Shown here: piece after piece, positions 1 to 10,699 of the stretch
Numbering within the stretch: the first letter of the stretch is position 1
Layout of the letters: every line of letters begins with the position of its first letter
NCBI GenBank assembly: GCA_031841125.1
Contig: CM063114.1
Span: forward strand, 36,725,574 to 36,789,573
Reading direction: 5' to 3'
DNA from: Acanthococcus lagerstroemiae
Taxonomy: Eukaryota > Arthropoda > Insecta > Hemiptera > Eriococcidae
Length of the DNA: 64,000 bases
Notes under the pieces: generated by a model
Told to the model about the DNA's origin: nothing
Seen by the model: the letters and a program-made list of their open reading frames with translations, nothing else
The model's database searches: none
Program-made: the position numbers and the translations under genes

Positions 1-470
1 CTATTTGCTGGACTTAGCGCATTTTAGAAGCTAACGCTTTCAGATTTATAATTCTTTTTAGATGAGAAAAACAACTACGATGCGTTACTGCAGCGTGTAC
101 AGTGCGTTCTGAAAGAATTATTACAACCTACTTCCATGCAGAAATCATTTTCGATAGAAAAAGACTTTGTATTTCAAGCGCATTTTTCCCAATTCGAAAT
201 GCATGCCAAATGTAAAATTTTTCTCAGCTTTGTTGACCTGTAGTTCCGGTATAGAGAAATATTTTCCGTTGTCATTTGGTATAAAGGTTGTGTTGTTCAG
301 TCTAAAATGGTCACAAAAATGTTTCATCTTTCTGGAACTAGAAACCAACAATGCAGAAAAAATTTCAACGTTTTCGATGGACTTCAAAAAAAGTTTTTCC
401 ATTTTCCACTGACCTCTCATAGACATTGCGCTTTAGTAGTAAACATCAACTAAAAACCGTAAGTATTTTA

Positions 471-1403
471 AAGGGAATGTGCCAATTGTTGGTCAGGTGC
501 CTAATGTTGGCCGCTACATTCTAAGTTCAATAACACTCGGTAGGAGCGCTATGAGCATCGCCCTCCCCACAGAAATGTGTTCTGTAAACTCAGGCTATAA
601 TTCTATACAATCCCGTGTCTGTGATTTTGAAATTTATGGTGATAAGAAAGTGGTAATTTTTTCAAAGTTTGAAAAAAGGTGTTACAAAAAATAGAAATGA
701 TAAGTACATAACACATTTTCTCATGAATGTAAATAGGTATATGTTATGCTGGAGGTCCCAAAAACATATTTTCGGGGTGTTTGCGAATTTCAGTTCGAGC
801 TTGTGATTTGCAGGAGGTGAGAAGGGTAGTTGAAAAAATCGTTTTCAAATTGCGATAACTTCAGTTAGAATCAAATTTTTGTTTTTTTTTGTCAATTAAT
901 ACACCCTTGTACATACCATGTCATCTATTTCTAATAAGAAATACGTAATAAACGAAAATTGAAAATGGCCAACATTTAGCACAAATTACATCTCGTACTC
1001 ACTCAACTATACCATGTTGGTCAAAATTAGTACGTGCCAGATGTTGGTCAGCCAATAATTGGCACTATTTAAAAATCGTTTTTTAGGAAAATCTATTCAG
1101 TTTAAACCAATTTCAGTCCTGTACTCTATATGTGTACACGAACTGAAATGAAGGGAACGGAATCCTATGATGAAATTTTACCTGACCAATGATTCGCACA
1201 GCGGTACCAAATGTTGGTCATTGGGTGTCTCCGTGAAATAGCTATAGTCAACATTTTTTATTGCATATTAAAAATTTCCGAGTGCATTAGCTGAGAGTAA
1301 AACAACGGTATTAATGCACTATATGGGTTTCATTTCCAAAATCGATTAGGGGAGGTGCACGAGCAGGTCAAAAAAAGTAGACCAACAATTGGCACTTTCC
1401 CTT
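471..1403. mobile_element. TIR element of about 0.93 kb, non-coding
   Basis: The two ends are inverted copies: the left begins AAGGGAATGTGCCAATTG and runs on into TTGGTC, and the right end read on the other strand begins AAGGGAAAGTGCCAATTG and also runs on into TTGGTC, about 23 of 24 positions identical. Inside, the motif TGTTGGTC recurs in both orientations (near 486, 1012, 1042, 1208 and, inverted, 1181 and 1379), which looks like a set of subterminal sites. No transposase frame is visible, so it is non-autonomous. I could not find a clear target duplication. The superfamily is unknown to me. Confidence 0.65.
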
Positions 1404-1479
1404 GCAAGTGCCCGAGTGCTATCATGTTCCCCTTCGTATCTGCCTTCATAGCTGCGAAAGGGGAGCTCAAATTTCAAAT

Positions 1480-1615
1480 AAATAAATGAACTCCCTCGAA
1501 GTTCTGTGTCGGTGGTAGAAAATGGAAAATGAGGTCGATGGGTAGAAGTGCTGGATATAAGTGTTATGCCCTCTCTTTACAAAACGTATGTTTTCAAAAT
1601 ACAGTAAAACTTCGA
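1480..1615 (-). repeat. Dispersed repeat, copy 1 (QHFY repeat)
   Basis: On the minus strand this stretch matches 3420-3545 (plus strand) at DNA level, including CCAGCACTT and CACCGACAC blocks. Both copies also stay open in the same frame and share residues such as NT-IQHFY-STS-SI--HRHR. It could be a fragment of a coding transposon or simply a young non-coding repeat; nothing else in the window decides this. Confidence 0.5.
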
Positions 1616-1870
1616 CAGATGCAGCCTTCTTCAGTGAAAACCCTCTGTAAGTCAAAAACGTTCGAAGTTTCCTTCAGCTTCAGGAATCTGTCATGTAATT
1701 TGGCTACGCGGACTGCAACAAGACCATGATAAGGTCAATCATTTCTCACGGAAAATATTGCACTGCTCTATTTCTACACGTGCAATTTGTTGCACTTTTC
1801 ATCTCTACAAGTGAAACTCTAGTACGTAATAAATATTTTCATTTCTTTAAATGCAAGTTTTTGCACGCAT

Positions 1871-2143
1871 AACCCCTACAATGGCGTAAGGGGAGGGGGT
1901 GACGGCGCCCCGAAGCCCCAGAGATTGAATGTAAAATATGCAAAAACGAGCAATTTTTCGCCTTTAAAACACGTTTTTTCGAACAATTTCCGCTTGGGCA
2001 GTAATTTTACCTTCCTTTTCATAAAATAGTCTTCTAATATCGGCAATTTTTGAAAAATACCTCAAGTTTCGACTTTTTCTCTCTTGAAAATCTTACTCCC
2101 CCCCCCCCCTTGGGAAAATCCTGGCTACTCCACTGAACCCCTA
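1871..2143. mobile_element. hAT-type MITE with 8-bp target duplication
   Basis: The element proper spans 1879-2135. Its ends are inverted: left CAATGGCGTA, right (other strand) CAGTGGAGTAGCCAGGA. It is flanked on both sides by AACCCCTA (1871-1878 and 2136-2143), an exact 8-bp duplication of the length that hAT transposases make. A run of 12 C lies close inside the right end. A second copy of the same family is at 21,499-21,735, sharing the internal block around TTTTACCTTC and CTAATATCGG. It is non-coding. Confidence 0.8.
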
Positions 2144-2416
2144 TATGTGAAGTCCAAGAAAACAACCTTTTTAATTCACCTCTGTGAGTGCATGCTGTTC
2201 CCTGTTTTTCTTGTATTATTGCAATTAGTTTATCAACCTGTTGCTGCGGACGTCCCCCCCTCCGACGAGACAAAAGTCTAAATGCAGTCTCAGAGAGTTT
2301 CAACAAGTCTTGAAACAGAGCCTTAATGAGCTTTATACAAAGCATAACACAGGACTGAGGCAACTCAGAGTCTTAAAAAGACATTATACAATAATCTCAA
2401 TAGTCTTCTCTTTGGT

Positions 2417-2525
2417 CACTGATGCGATACTCGAAAGGATAGTTTCCGGGGCTAGGGGTGCAATGTCTGGAGAGGCAATCTGGCATGCGTGCATCACCAT
2501 ACGCTCCACCAATGGAAAATCTCGA
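2417..2525. repeat. Dispersed repeat shared with 30,118-30,230
   Basis: About 110 bp match 30,118-30,230 in the same orientation, beginning CACTGATGCGATACTCGAAA and continuing with TAGTTTCCGG and TGGCATGCG blocks. On the minus strand the two copies share residues PLV-RM----ACQ and PET-LSSIAS, but the 30-kb copy has a stop between these blocks. It is probably a transposon fragment of unknown family. Confidence 0.55.
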
Positions 2526-2537
2526 AGTCTTGAAAAG

Positions 2538-2930
2538 TTAAGGTAAGGTAGCCTAATATGGACTATGTTCCCAATATGAACCACCATCATATCTCGTCTG
2601 TTTATGGTGCGCTCTGGCTGCAAAAATATTACTACATTCCACGGAGGATGAAAAAAGACGGGGTTGAAAAAGTTGGATCTCGCAAGCCAAAAACCAAAGT
2701 TATGCATGAAAAACGAAAATTGATGTTTTCACTTTTTTTTTGTGTAAGTACATTTTGGTACAAAAATGGTATAAAAATCGGTTTCTTCGAAAAGTTGGCT
2801 ATATAATTATCGAAAGTGTATCTTATAGATTATTCATTCGTGTACCCGTTTTTGATCTCAACTTGAGGAAGGCAGTGGTAAGTCGACTCAAATAAATCTC
2901 TATTTGGGCTCCCAATATGGACTACCTTAA
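2538..2930. mobile_element. Possible foldback element next to 2966-3372
   Basis: The stretch starts TTAAGGTA (2538-2545) and ends TACCTTAA (2923-2930), an 8-bp inverted repeat. It carries the phrase CCTAATATGGAC just inside the left end, as does the neighbouring foldback element. The interior is not palindromic. It may be a diverged or composite relative of the neighbour. Confidence 0.35.
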
Positions 2931-2965
2931 GAAAGTGTGTGTTTTTTTTCATCAGATGGCAAAAA

Positions 2966-3372
2966 TAAAGTAAGGTAGCCTAATATGGACCACTTTTTGT
3001 GCGGCGCTATAACTCGACCCCTATGACCCCTAAATGTTGAAATTTGCACTGAACTATAGCCCAACTATTCTAGTATCATCTCCTAAAATGATTTTTCGGA
3101 AAAGTAAAAAATTGATTATTCCCGAATTTTTTTATGGAAGGTACCACAGAATGTCCATATTAGGATCCCAAATTTCGACCTACCCGAAATGGTACCTTCC
3201 ACAAAGAAATTCGGGAAAAATCCAATTTTCACTTTTCCGAAAAATCATTTTAGGAGGTGATACTAGAATAGTTGAGCTACAATTCAGTGCAAATTTCAAT
3301 ATTTTAGGAGTCATAGGGATCGAATTATAGCACCGCAAAGAAAAGTGGTCCATATTAGGCTACTTTACCTTA
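2966..3372. mobile_element. Foldback element of 407 bp (near-complete palindrome)
   Basis: The left arm (2966-3150) and right arm (about 3190-3372) are inverted copies over about 180 bp. Shared blocks include GTAGCCTAATATGGACC at the ends, then CTATTCTAGTATCA, CCTAAAATGATTTTTCGG and GGAAGGTACC near the centre. Mismatches are scattered, so the arms have aged a little. The ends could be flanked by a TA duplication, which would suit a Tc1/mariner-type MITE, but this is weak. The transcript would form a long double-stranded hairpin. It has no coding capacity. Confidence 0.75.
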
Positions 3373-3419
3373 ACTGAGAACTGTGCCTTTTGAAACTAAC
3401 AGTATTTTGACAATTTTAA

Positions 3420-3545
3420 ATACAAATGCATTACAAAGAGAGTGCAACACTGGTATCCAGCACTTTTACTTATCGACTTCAATTTCCATCACTAATCACC
3501 GACACCGAATCTTTATTCGAAAGATGACTTTTGCACACATGTTTG
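3420..3545 (+). repeat. Dispersed repeat, copy 2 (QHFY repeat)
   Basis: This is the plus-strand partner of 1480-1615. The frame reads through NTGIQHFYLSTSISI and HRHR and continues to an FE-rich end, in step with the other copy. The two copies lie inverted on either side of the foldback elements. Confidence 0.5.
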
Positions 3546-3619
3546 AAGTTGAAAACAAACAACTGAAAATTAGAGCTACGCGAATGCAGGTACAACTTAC
3601 AGGTTTAGAACTTTCTATT

Positions 3620-6450
3620 CAGTAACGACTGATCATGAAATATAACGTAAGTACATCTGTCAATCGTCATACAAGATACAAGAACAGAAATACTCAAACC
3701 CTGGAACCACAGCATTCTAAACAATATTATTCTGTTTCGAATTCAATACGTCAAAACAATTTCTTATAGCTAAATTTCCATTACTTTTTAGAGGGGAAAA
3801 TCCTCGGCCTGATTTAAGTTACTGATAACTGGAAAACGATCAGTTCTGCTGTCATTTTGGAGTAATATACACGAAAGTTCGGAGCAACCCTGTCGAGAGG
3901 GAGGGTGAAGATACCCAGGGCCCGGACTTTCCTGGATTTCAACGCTTAAGGTTACATCATACTGCACATCGAATCAGCAATCATTCCTTACACCATGAAA
4001 GAAACCGCTTACGTGGTTTATAATTATTTCTCATCTTACAAAAGAACAAAATGAACTGAAAGGAGAGGGGGGCCCGTGGAAATTCCCCCAGGCCCTGTTT
4101 TCCTCTCTACGGAGCTGGTTCGGAGTAGCCCACCCCAACCTGGCATTACAAAATACCCAAACGTTTAGAAATTATAACTTTCTAAGCGAATCAAGTTGAG
4201 GCAATTTTCATCACAGGACTTCTGCCATTCCGGCAAACCAAAATAAGATACAAATTCGAGTACCAGAATCATAAAACGACGCGGAATCATGGCGTCCAAG
4301 TTTCGAAGACTAGCCCAATGAATTAGGAATATCGACGCAATAAGAAGCTCAAGGGTAACCGAGAATTTACACGACACGATTTACCAACGTATTGATATTA
4401 GGTGAAAACGCTGGCAAGTTCATAAGAAACATGATTCCACCATTATTGAGCAGAGGTCACACTGAACGGCAGGAAAGTATCAATACATTATCGAAAACTC
4501 ATTTTCACCTAGTAAATGGAATTACTCGACCGACCTATAGGAGCATTGAGTGACATAAGAGCATGAAAACTGCTGAGTAAGATGAAGAACAATGCCAAAA
4601 TTACAAGCTTGGAACTTTCATATAAGATGTAACAATAATTACACTCGCCATTTTTGGACATCGTTTATCTGATGTATCTTATTTGTTCTTTATGTTTTCT
4701 CTTTAGTGGTCACAAGTTCGAGTATATGAAATCGTTTTTAGGATAAATAGCTCGGAGGTGTATCCTAACCCAGAAACTTCTAATGGAACGACTTGAGACT
4801 TTTCTGAGGTACATCGACCCTCAAAGTTTCCAACTGATTGTTTTCAAAATTAAGAGTGTGTTAAAGTAGACTAGCCTCATACGCTTTTCATGGAGTGTTC
4901 TTAGCTCAAACAGCATTTCTGCAGCTAAAAGCTCCTTACGGATTATCTTACAGCGCATTAGAAGGAATATCTGTGTATCTCTGAGAGCCTATTTGCCTAC
5001 TCATCCCAATTTAAAGGCTTCTTAGGGCTTTTTCCCACTTCAAGGCTGTAAGCAAGGTAGGACGCAGATTCGAAAGCATCTTACCAATTGTTTCAAAGTT
5101 TTCGCATGCGAAGGCGTAAGCTGGCAGCGGGGTTGTTCATGGTCGTTACTGAAAAGCCGTCCAAAGTCTGCGTGAAATGGGAATTTAAAAGTATTTTTGC
5201 ACTACTTCCTCATACATCGCTGCAGTTCTTGATTGCAGGCCTCGTTTCAGTACGGGATCTCTAGTCCGAAAACAATTTTAAGAACACGTCTCAAATGCAA
5301 AATTTTTACATTCCAGGTATGATAGTAAACGCGAAGAATACTGATCGTGTATTTATTTACGTTTACACGAACTACGAAGTAAATTTCACGTAGGGGCATG
5401 ATAATACTACAAGGCTGCCGCATATTACATGGTTTTTATAGCAGGCAATAAATCAAAAGACCAAAGTAGTACATCCGATTTAATCGGTGACCAAGCAAAA
5501 CCTCTACGACCGTTACTTGGAGATTTCCAAAAGTGAAGTTTTTCCATAAGAAAATTACTAGCTCGTAAAATACGCATTTTTAAAACGATTATTTTCTGCT
5601 AGTGGACATGACCTGCGTTCCGAGAGAAAACATACAAGGATTTACTAACGAGAGCATACAATTTACTATAAATCAATATTAAAATGAGGAATGGGTGAGT
5701 GGAGTTATTGGTTTTCAATTTTACAGGGATTGTCTCGGAATGATCAATAAGAATTCAGTGTGCCTGAGTGAACTGAGGGTGTCAGTTTACATTCCGAATA
5801 AATTAGTTTTAAAGTACCCACATTTGAAGGCCTACCGAAGGGGAAATGGAGTAAGCCTCCTCCCAAAACGATCTAAGGACTGAAATTTTCTCTGTTTCTC
5901 CTTTTATCTACTCAGTATTGAAGCATGAAATGTCGAGCACGATAAGTCCTCTGTAAATTTCCCAGGTTTTCAGAACTTAAAATTGCAATTTCCATATCCG
6001 CTTTTAACCGGCAACAAACAATTTTTCTGTTCCAAATTTTGCTCCGTAAGCAATAATTCTCAATGTCTTCCCGGAACAACAGCTGAACTACCCGCCGTTT
6101 TCCGAGTTTTCCAACCCACATTTTTTCTCCGTTCTTCCAGCTCACAACAGCTCCGAATGCGTCTCAGGTTTTGCTCGGCGTCACTCAGAGTCAAAATTTC
6201 GTATCAGCGTGAAATTACGTTCATCTACTTCTCCCGGATCACGTTGCCGTCTAAAAATACCTGCTTCAATAATCGTCACTAAACGTTGTGTAATGAAACT
6301 CCAAGATCCCCTCCCCCTTGTACTCATAAAGGTAGATTACCTGTTTAACCTTACTACAAATTAGCGACTCGACTAAACATTCTAACTTAGCTAGACGAGC
6401 AGAATTTTCGCGTATCCTATGATTCCTTCATTCTGATATGCTCAAAAAAA
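3620..6450. other. No recognisable gene or repeat; weak exon candidates
   Basis: I see no transposon ends and no known domain. A few plus-strand intervals have a good acceptor, an open frame and sometimes a donor (4707-4796, 5240-5317, 5727-5850), but their phases do not all join and such combinations are common by chance in AT-rich DNA. They are listed as a finding and not as genes. Confidence 0.4.
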
Positions 6451-6589
6451 TCGTACCAATGGCGGAGAAAGGGGGGGGGCATCCAAAACGTTACTAGTCC
6501 GCAAAATTTAATGATTCCATTTTTGCCTCTCAAAATTTCCATTCATTAGCGAGATAACATGAGATGACACTTCGTTCACCTGAACGCAG

Positions 6590-6935
6590 ATTTCATTTTG
6601 GAGGATCAAGGTGCCACGACTAATCCGTCCATCTTTGGGCATATGCCCCCACCACCTTGTCCCGGGCCTTCCTTTTTGAGCTACTCTACTCCACACTATC
6701 CCTACATACCAAGATATCTCGTCCCGCCACCTGACGCAGGGTCTTCCACGTTTACGTTTCAAGTTGTAGGGGGTCCATTCCGTAATGATTTTGTGCCATT
6801 TGTTCGCAGGCTCTCTGGCCAAATGTCCTGCACACTTGAATTTGAGTTTTTTAATTTTGTAGCCCATGTCCCTAGTGTTGGTACGTTTTCCAATCGTTGA
6901 GTTTCGAACTTATCCTCACCTGAAAATAGTTGTAG
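6590..6935 (-). pseudogene. LINE reverse-transcriptase C-terminal fragment
   Basis: On the minus strand the frame reads RTNTRDMGYKIKKLKFK, AGHLAR, W-KIIT-WTPY, KRKRGRP and RWRDEI, then decays towards a stop. This is the basic tail that follows the thumb region in many insect non-LTR retrotransposons. The same signature (KRIN-KD-GY, AGHL-R, WTPY, KR-RGRP, RW) is seen in the remnant at 34.1-35.0 kb, so the two belong to one family. No RT catalytic motif is left here; it is a 5'-truncated dead copy. Confidence 0.75.
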
Positions 6936-7483
6936 CTGCAGGAATTAGAAAACTATGTCAACGCCCCCCTCCCGCACTAATAAACATCACTATAAGACTC
7001 CTTTGTAAATATATATATTTTTTCAGCATAAAATGAAGAGTGCTGCAGTCACTTATAACAGGAAAGTGAAAGTACCTTATGACAGTTTTCCTGGAAACGT
7101 AAATTCCGATTGAGGAGGCTTTTTCTACTTCCAACAATTGTCACGTCCCGACAACGACCTTGCTGAGAACATATGCGTGTGTACACCCATATACAGACAC
7201 GTTACATTGGTAAATTATTGAATGGAATGAAATTCAAACGATTACCACTGAGCTGTTGGACGTTTGTAAATTCGGAAAAATAGTCGTACGTTGCAGACAA
7301 ATTGAAATCCAACTCAAATTGTTCGGTTAAATTTAAGAATCCGAGGATGGTTCTACAGGCAAGCGAATGTACTCGGCCACTGATTGGTGGCAGGGGGAGG
7401 GGGGTTGCAACGAGTTGCAGTTCATTCTAAGGTATCCAATAGTCTATACTAAAATTATAATATGAAATTGCTGGACGGTTCTC

Positions 7484-8560
7484 TTAACAGTTTTTCAAGC
7501 AAAGTTCTATGTTCTTGTCCATCACTGAGTAGACCTCAAGCTTTACAAATGTCGAAAGTTTCAAAGACTCAGCAGAATCAACATTTTTTGACAAATTTCT
7601 CGACTGCTTTACTTTCTCATAAAATACGACCAGCCTGACCGATAGACACTCAAGATTCCTCAGCATTCGAACGTAACATAGAACGACTGAAATGTTCACT
7701 CAAAAATGTATCACCAAGACTAAGGACGAAGCGAGCTCTATCACCGTCGGGGACGAGGTTCGAAAATGCCGATTCGGTGCAAAAATATTCCTTTCATTTT
7801 TTAGTCGTTAACTAGGATCTTATTGTCATAGAATTTTTAAAATCAACAAGCAAACAACCAAGTCATGGCTCTCACATTTTTTAACTGCGGTAGTAGGTGA
7901 TAAATAAGTGTCCGTGGTGGGGCACTCCCATAAGACTCGTAAGTACGTCCCAGAAATCCATAAAAATGCGATAAAATCAGTTCGAAGTGGCTCGTTTGTC
8001 GGAAGCGAAGGGGTCAACTCATCCAGATTGTTTAGAACTGTAATACAACTTTCCAAGTTTCCAGAACACTTTTCAAGACTTGTAAGACGCTGTTTGACTT
8101 TAAGCCGATCAACAATTTTACAGCAGTTCCAATTTAAATTCTTTCTGGGAGGGGCGTAGCATCCACAGACATCTTCGAGTCTCTGTTCGTATCCCGCGAA
8201 TACTGTTTTTCTTTCAATCAATTTTCACAGTCAAGAATGTACCATATCGATGTTGTATTCCATTTTTACGAACTAGAAACAGAGAATACCAATTCTGCCA
8301 ACTGGAAAAGTGCTGAGGTCGGACAAGCAGCACTAGTCACTTTCAAATATTTGGTCAACTGATAAATAACAGCTGTGGCCCTCTTAAGTTTGTAACTGCA
8401 ATAGCTGGTGCTCCGATTAGTCCAACTTTTTCCCGATAAGTGTAATAATTTTGCCAACAATAAACACAAGTCCGGAAGAGAGAAGAACTTTTCTCTTGCT
8501 GAGTACGTCCCTGGAATCCACGTGAATGCGATGAAATTCGGAAATTCCTATATTTTTAAA
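7484..8560 (-). other. Unrecognised minus-strand open frames
   Basis: Three minus-strand frames (7484-7699, 7826-8221 and about 8266-8556) are open with fairly balanced composition. The second and third share a short block, FIAF-WI-GTY, and about 35 matching bases (near 7944-7985 and 8500-8540). I recognise no domain. They could be decayed exons of a duplicated gene or part of an old repeat; there are no convincing paired splice sites. Confidence 0.2.
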
Positions 8561-9124
8561 AGCCAAGTAGTTTATTTTTCTTCCAAATCATTTGCTATTG
8601 TGTCGAGTTTTCACTAATAAAAAATATTGGTAGACTTGAGAGCTGGGGAGGAGAACAAACAATTTGGCGAGGGCTGAGATTTGGTTTTTGAACGTTACTT
8701 GTTATCGTGTGGTGTCTTCTTGGCTAGGATTTCATTTTGTATTTCAGTAACGGGTACAGAATGATCCTCATTGGGAAGAATCAGTACCACGAGCTGCTCT
8801 CCCATTCTGTACTTCAGAAGAGGATAGTGAAGGGTCCTGATTGGAAGAAATCAGTATTAAAAGCCACTTTAGGCAGTCTTAGGTATGTACTTTGTAATAC
8901 GGTAATTTCTGCTGGTTGTTACTCATCGTCTTCCTGACTGGATTTCAATCTGTTCTTCAGTAAGGAGTACAACAGGGTCCTGATTTAAAAGAATCAGTAC
9001 CACCTGCTCTCTCATTCTGTACTTCAGCAGATGATAGGGGAGGGTCCTGATTGAAAGAAAACAATTATTAAGAGCCGCTCACGATGGTCATTGGATGCAT
9101 GTTTAAATATGGTGATTTTTTCTG

Positions 9125-9607
9125 GTTGTTATAGTGATGAGCAAATTTGCTCTTTTGTGAAACCAGGTCTGCTCCCAGTTTTTACAAAAACCTGGTTTTT
9201 CACTCTGTTCTTCAGTGGTTTGAAGAAACAGAAGCTAAGCTGGTGCAAATTGCGCCACTTTGCGATTCATGAGAAATGAAGAACATCGAACTCTTTTCAC
9301 TCTACTGCTGAGTTAATTTGAAATCTCAGTTCTTTTTTTCAATCAGAGTAATATATTTTGAATGCGATATCCTGAATCCTGATTAGTGATGGTTAAATTT
9401 CAGCACCGAAATTGAGTACTGAAAACGATTCTTTCGATTCACTATTACGGAAAAAAAAAAACACCATCAACGATTTTCGGAGTATTCGGAGCAGAAAGGA
9501 GCAGAGAGCAGCTTCGATCCGTAGGAAGCAGTTTTTTGAACCTGCCCTTTTTGAAAACCTGGTCCGTCGAACTAGACTGCTCCGGAGCAGACCATCCCTA
9601 GTTGTTA
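9125..9607. mobile_element. hAT-like insertion inside satellite monomer 3
   Basis: The insert spans 9132-9600 (469 bp), starts TAGTGATG and ends CATCCCTA, so the termini are imperfect inverted repeats of the TAGGGATG type common in hAT elements. The satellite sequence GTTGTTA is repeated on both sides (9125-9131 and 9601-9607), consistent with a 7- to 8-bp target duplication. A second TAGTGATGG terminus-like block near 9386 suggests an internal duplication or nested relative. There is no transposase frame. Confidence 0.75.
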
Positions 9608-9776
9608 CTCATTGTCTTCGTAGCTGGATTTCAATCTGTATGCGAAGGATACAGAAGGGTCCTCATTGGAAAAAATCAGTACCAAGAGCTGCTCTCTCAT
9701 TCTGTACTTCAGCAGAGAGTAGCGAAGAGTCCTGATTGGAAGAAATCAAAATCAAGAACCTCTCTAGACAATCTTC

Positions 9777-10227
9777 AGGGGTCGTTCATTAACTACGCAA
9801 GGGCCCTGGGGGGGGGAGGTATAAAAATCTCTACATGACCTTACTTGGGGGTAGGAGGGTCAAAGCCATTCTTACGTAATATTTTATTACGTAAGTTTCA
9901 ACGTAGTCACCACTCAGGCGACACATTTTTTTGCATGCAGCCGCTAAAGATGAGTAAATAGACGTACAGTGAAACCTGCGTACAGTGGAAACTCAACGGA
10001 CCACTTCAAACATTTCCATAGTGATTTAACTAAGTAACCCCCCCCCCCCCCAAAAAAAAAAGGAAAAAAGGAAAAAACAATTATTTTAAAGCTTTTTAGG
10101 AAAATTCATGAGAAAATCTTACGTAAGAAGGGGGAGAGTGGGTTCAATTAATCTTATATGTCCTTACATGGGGGGGGGGGGGTCAAAAATGACCAATATC
10201 GTCCTTACGAATTAATGAATGACCACT
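9777..10227. mobile_element. MITE with GGTC-TTCATTAA ends, second insertion in monomer 3
   Basis: The left end is AGGGGTCGTTCATTAA and the right end read on the other strand is AGTGGTCATTCATTAA. Removing 9777-10,227 rejoins the satellite sequence cleanly (TCTT/AGGATG in other monomers), so the boundaries are well defined. The target duplication is short, possibly TA with one mutated base. Inside are G9 near 9808, C14 near 10,038 and G13 near 10,170, and TTACGTAA blocks. It is non-coding. Confidence 0.75.
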
Positions 10228-10699
10228 TAGGATGTATTTTTAATATGATAATTACTGGTTGTTACTCATCGTCTTCCTAGCTGGATTTCAATCTGTACTT
10301 CAGTAAAAAGTACAACAGGGTCCTGATTGGAAAGAATCAGTACCACGAGCTGCTCTCGCATTCTGTACTTCAGCAGAGGGTAGTAAAAAGTCCTGATTGG
10401 AAGAAATTGTATAAAGAGCCGCTCTAGACGGTCTTAGGGTGTATGTTTCAATATGGTGATTAGCTGGTTGTTCCTCATCGTCTTTCTGGCTGGATTTCAT
10501 TCTGTACTTCAGTAAAAAGTACAGAAGGGTTCTGATGGTTAAAAATCAGTACCACAAACTGCTCTCTCATTTCGCACTTCAGCAGAAGGTAGTGAAGGGT
10601 CCTGATTTGAAGAAATCAGTATGCAGAGCCGCTCTAGACAGTCTAGGGGTGTATGTTTTAATTTGGTGATTTTTGTTAGTTGTTACTCATCACGTCGTC

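Larger units (their letters stand above)
8703..10695 (+). repeat. Satellite array, monomer about 210 bp, five copies plus remnant
   Basis: Using the anchor TGGTTGTTACTC, monomers start at 8703 (degenerate), 8913, 9123, 10,256, 10,465 and a remnant at about 10,674. Copy 3 is split: 9123-9131, then 9608-9776, then 10,228-10,255, which together make about 206 bp, one monomer. Each monomer holds two related halves, each with CTGTACTTCAG followed by GGTCCTGATTGG and a GAGC-GCTCT block. The array is non-coding; short open frames in it are chance. Confidence 0.85.

Noticed and set aside
9412..9838. Plus-strand frames of 107 and 78 codons
   Set aside because: They run across the boundary of the hAT-like insert and the satellite, so they are chimeric and non-coding.
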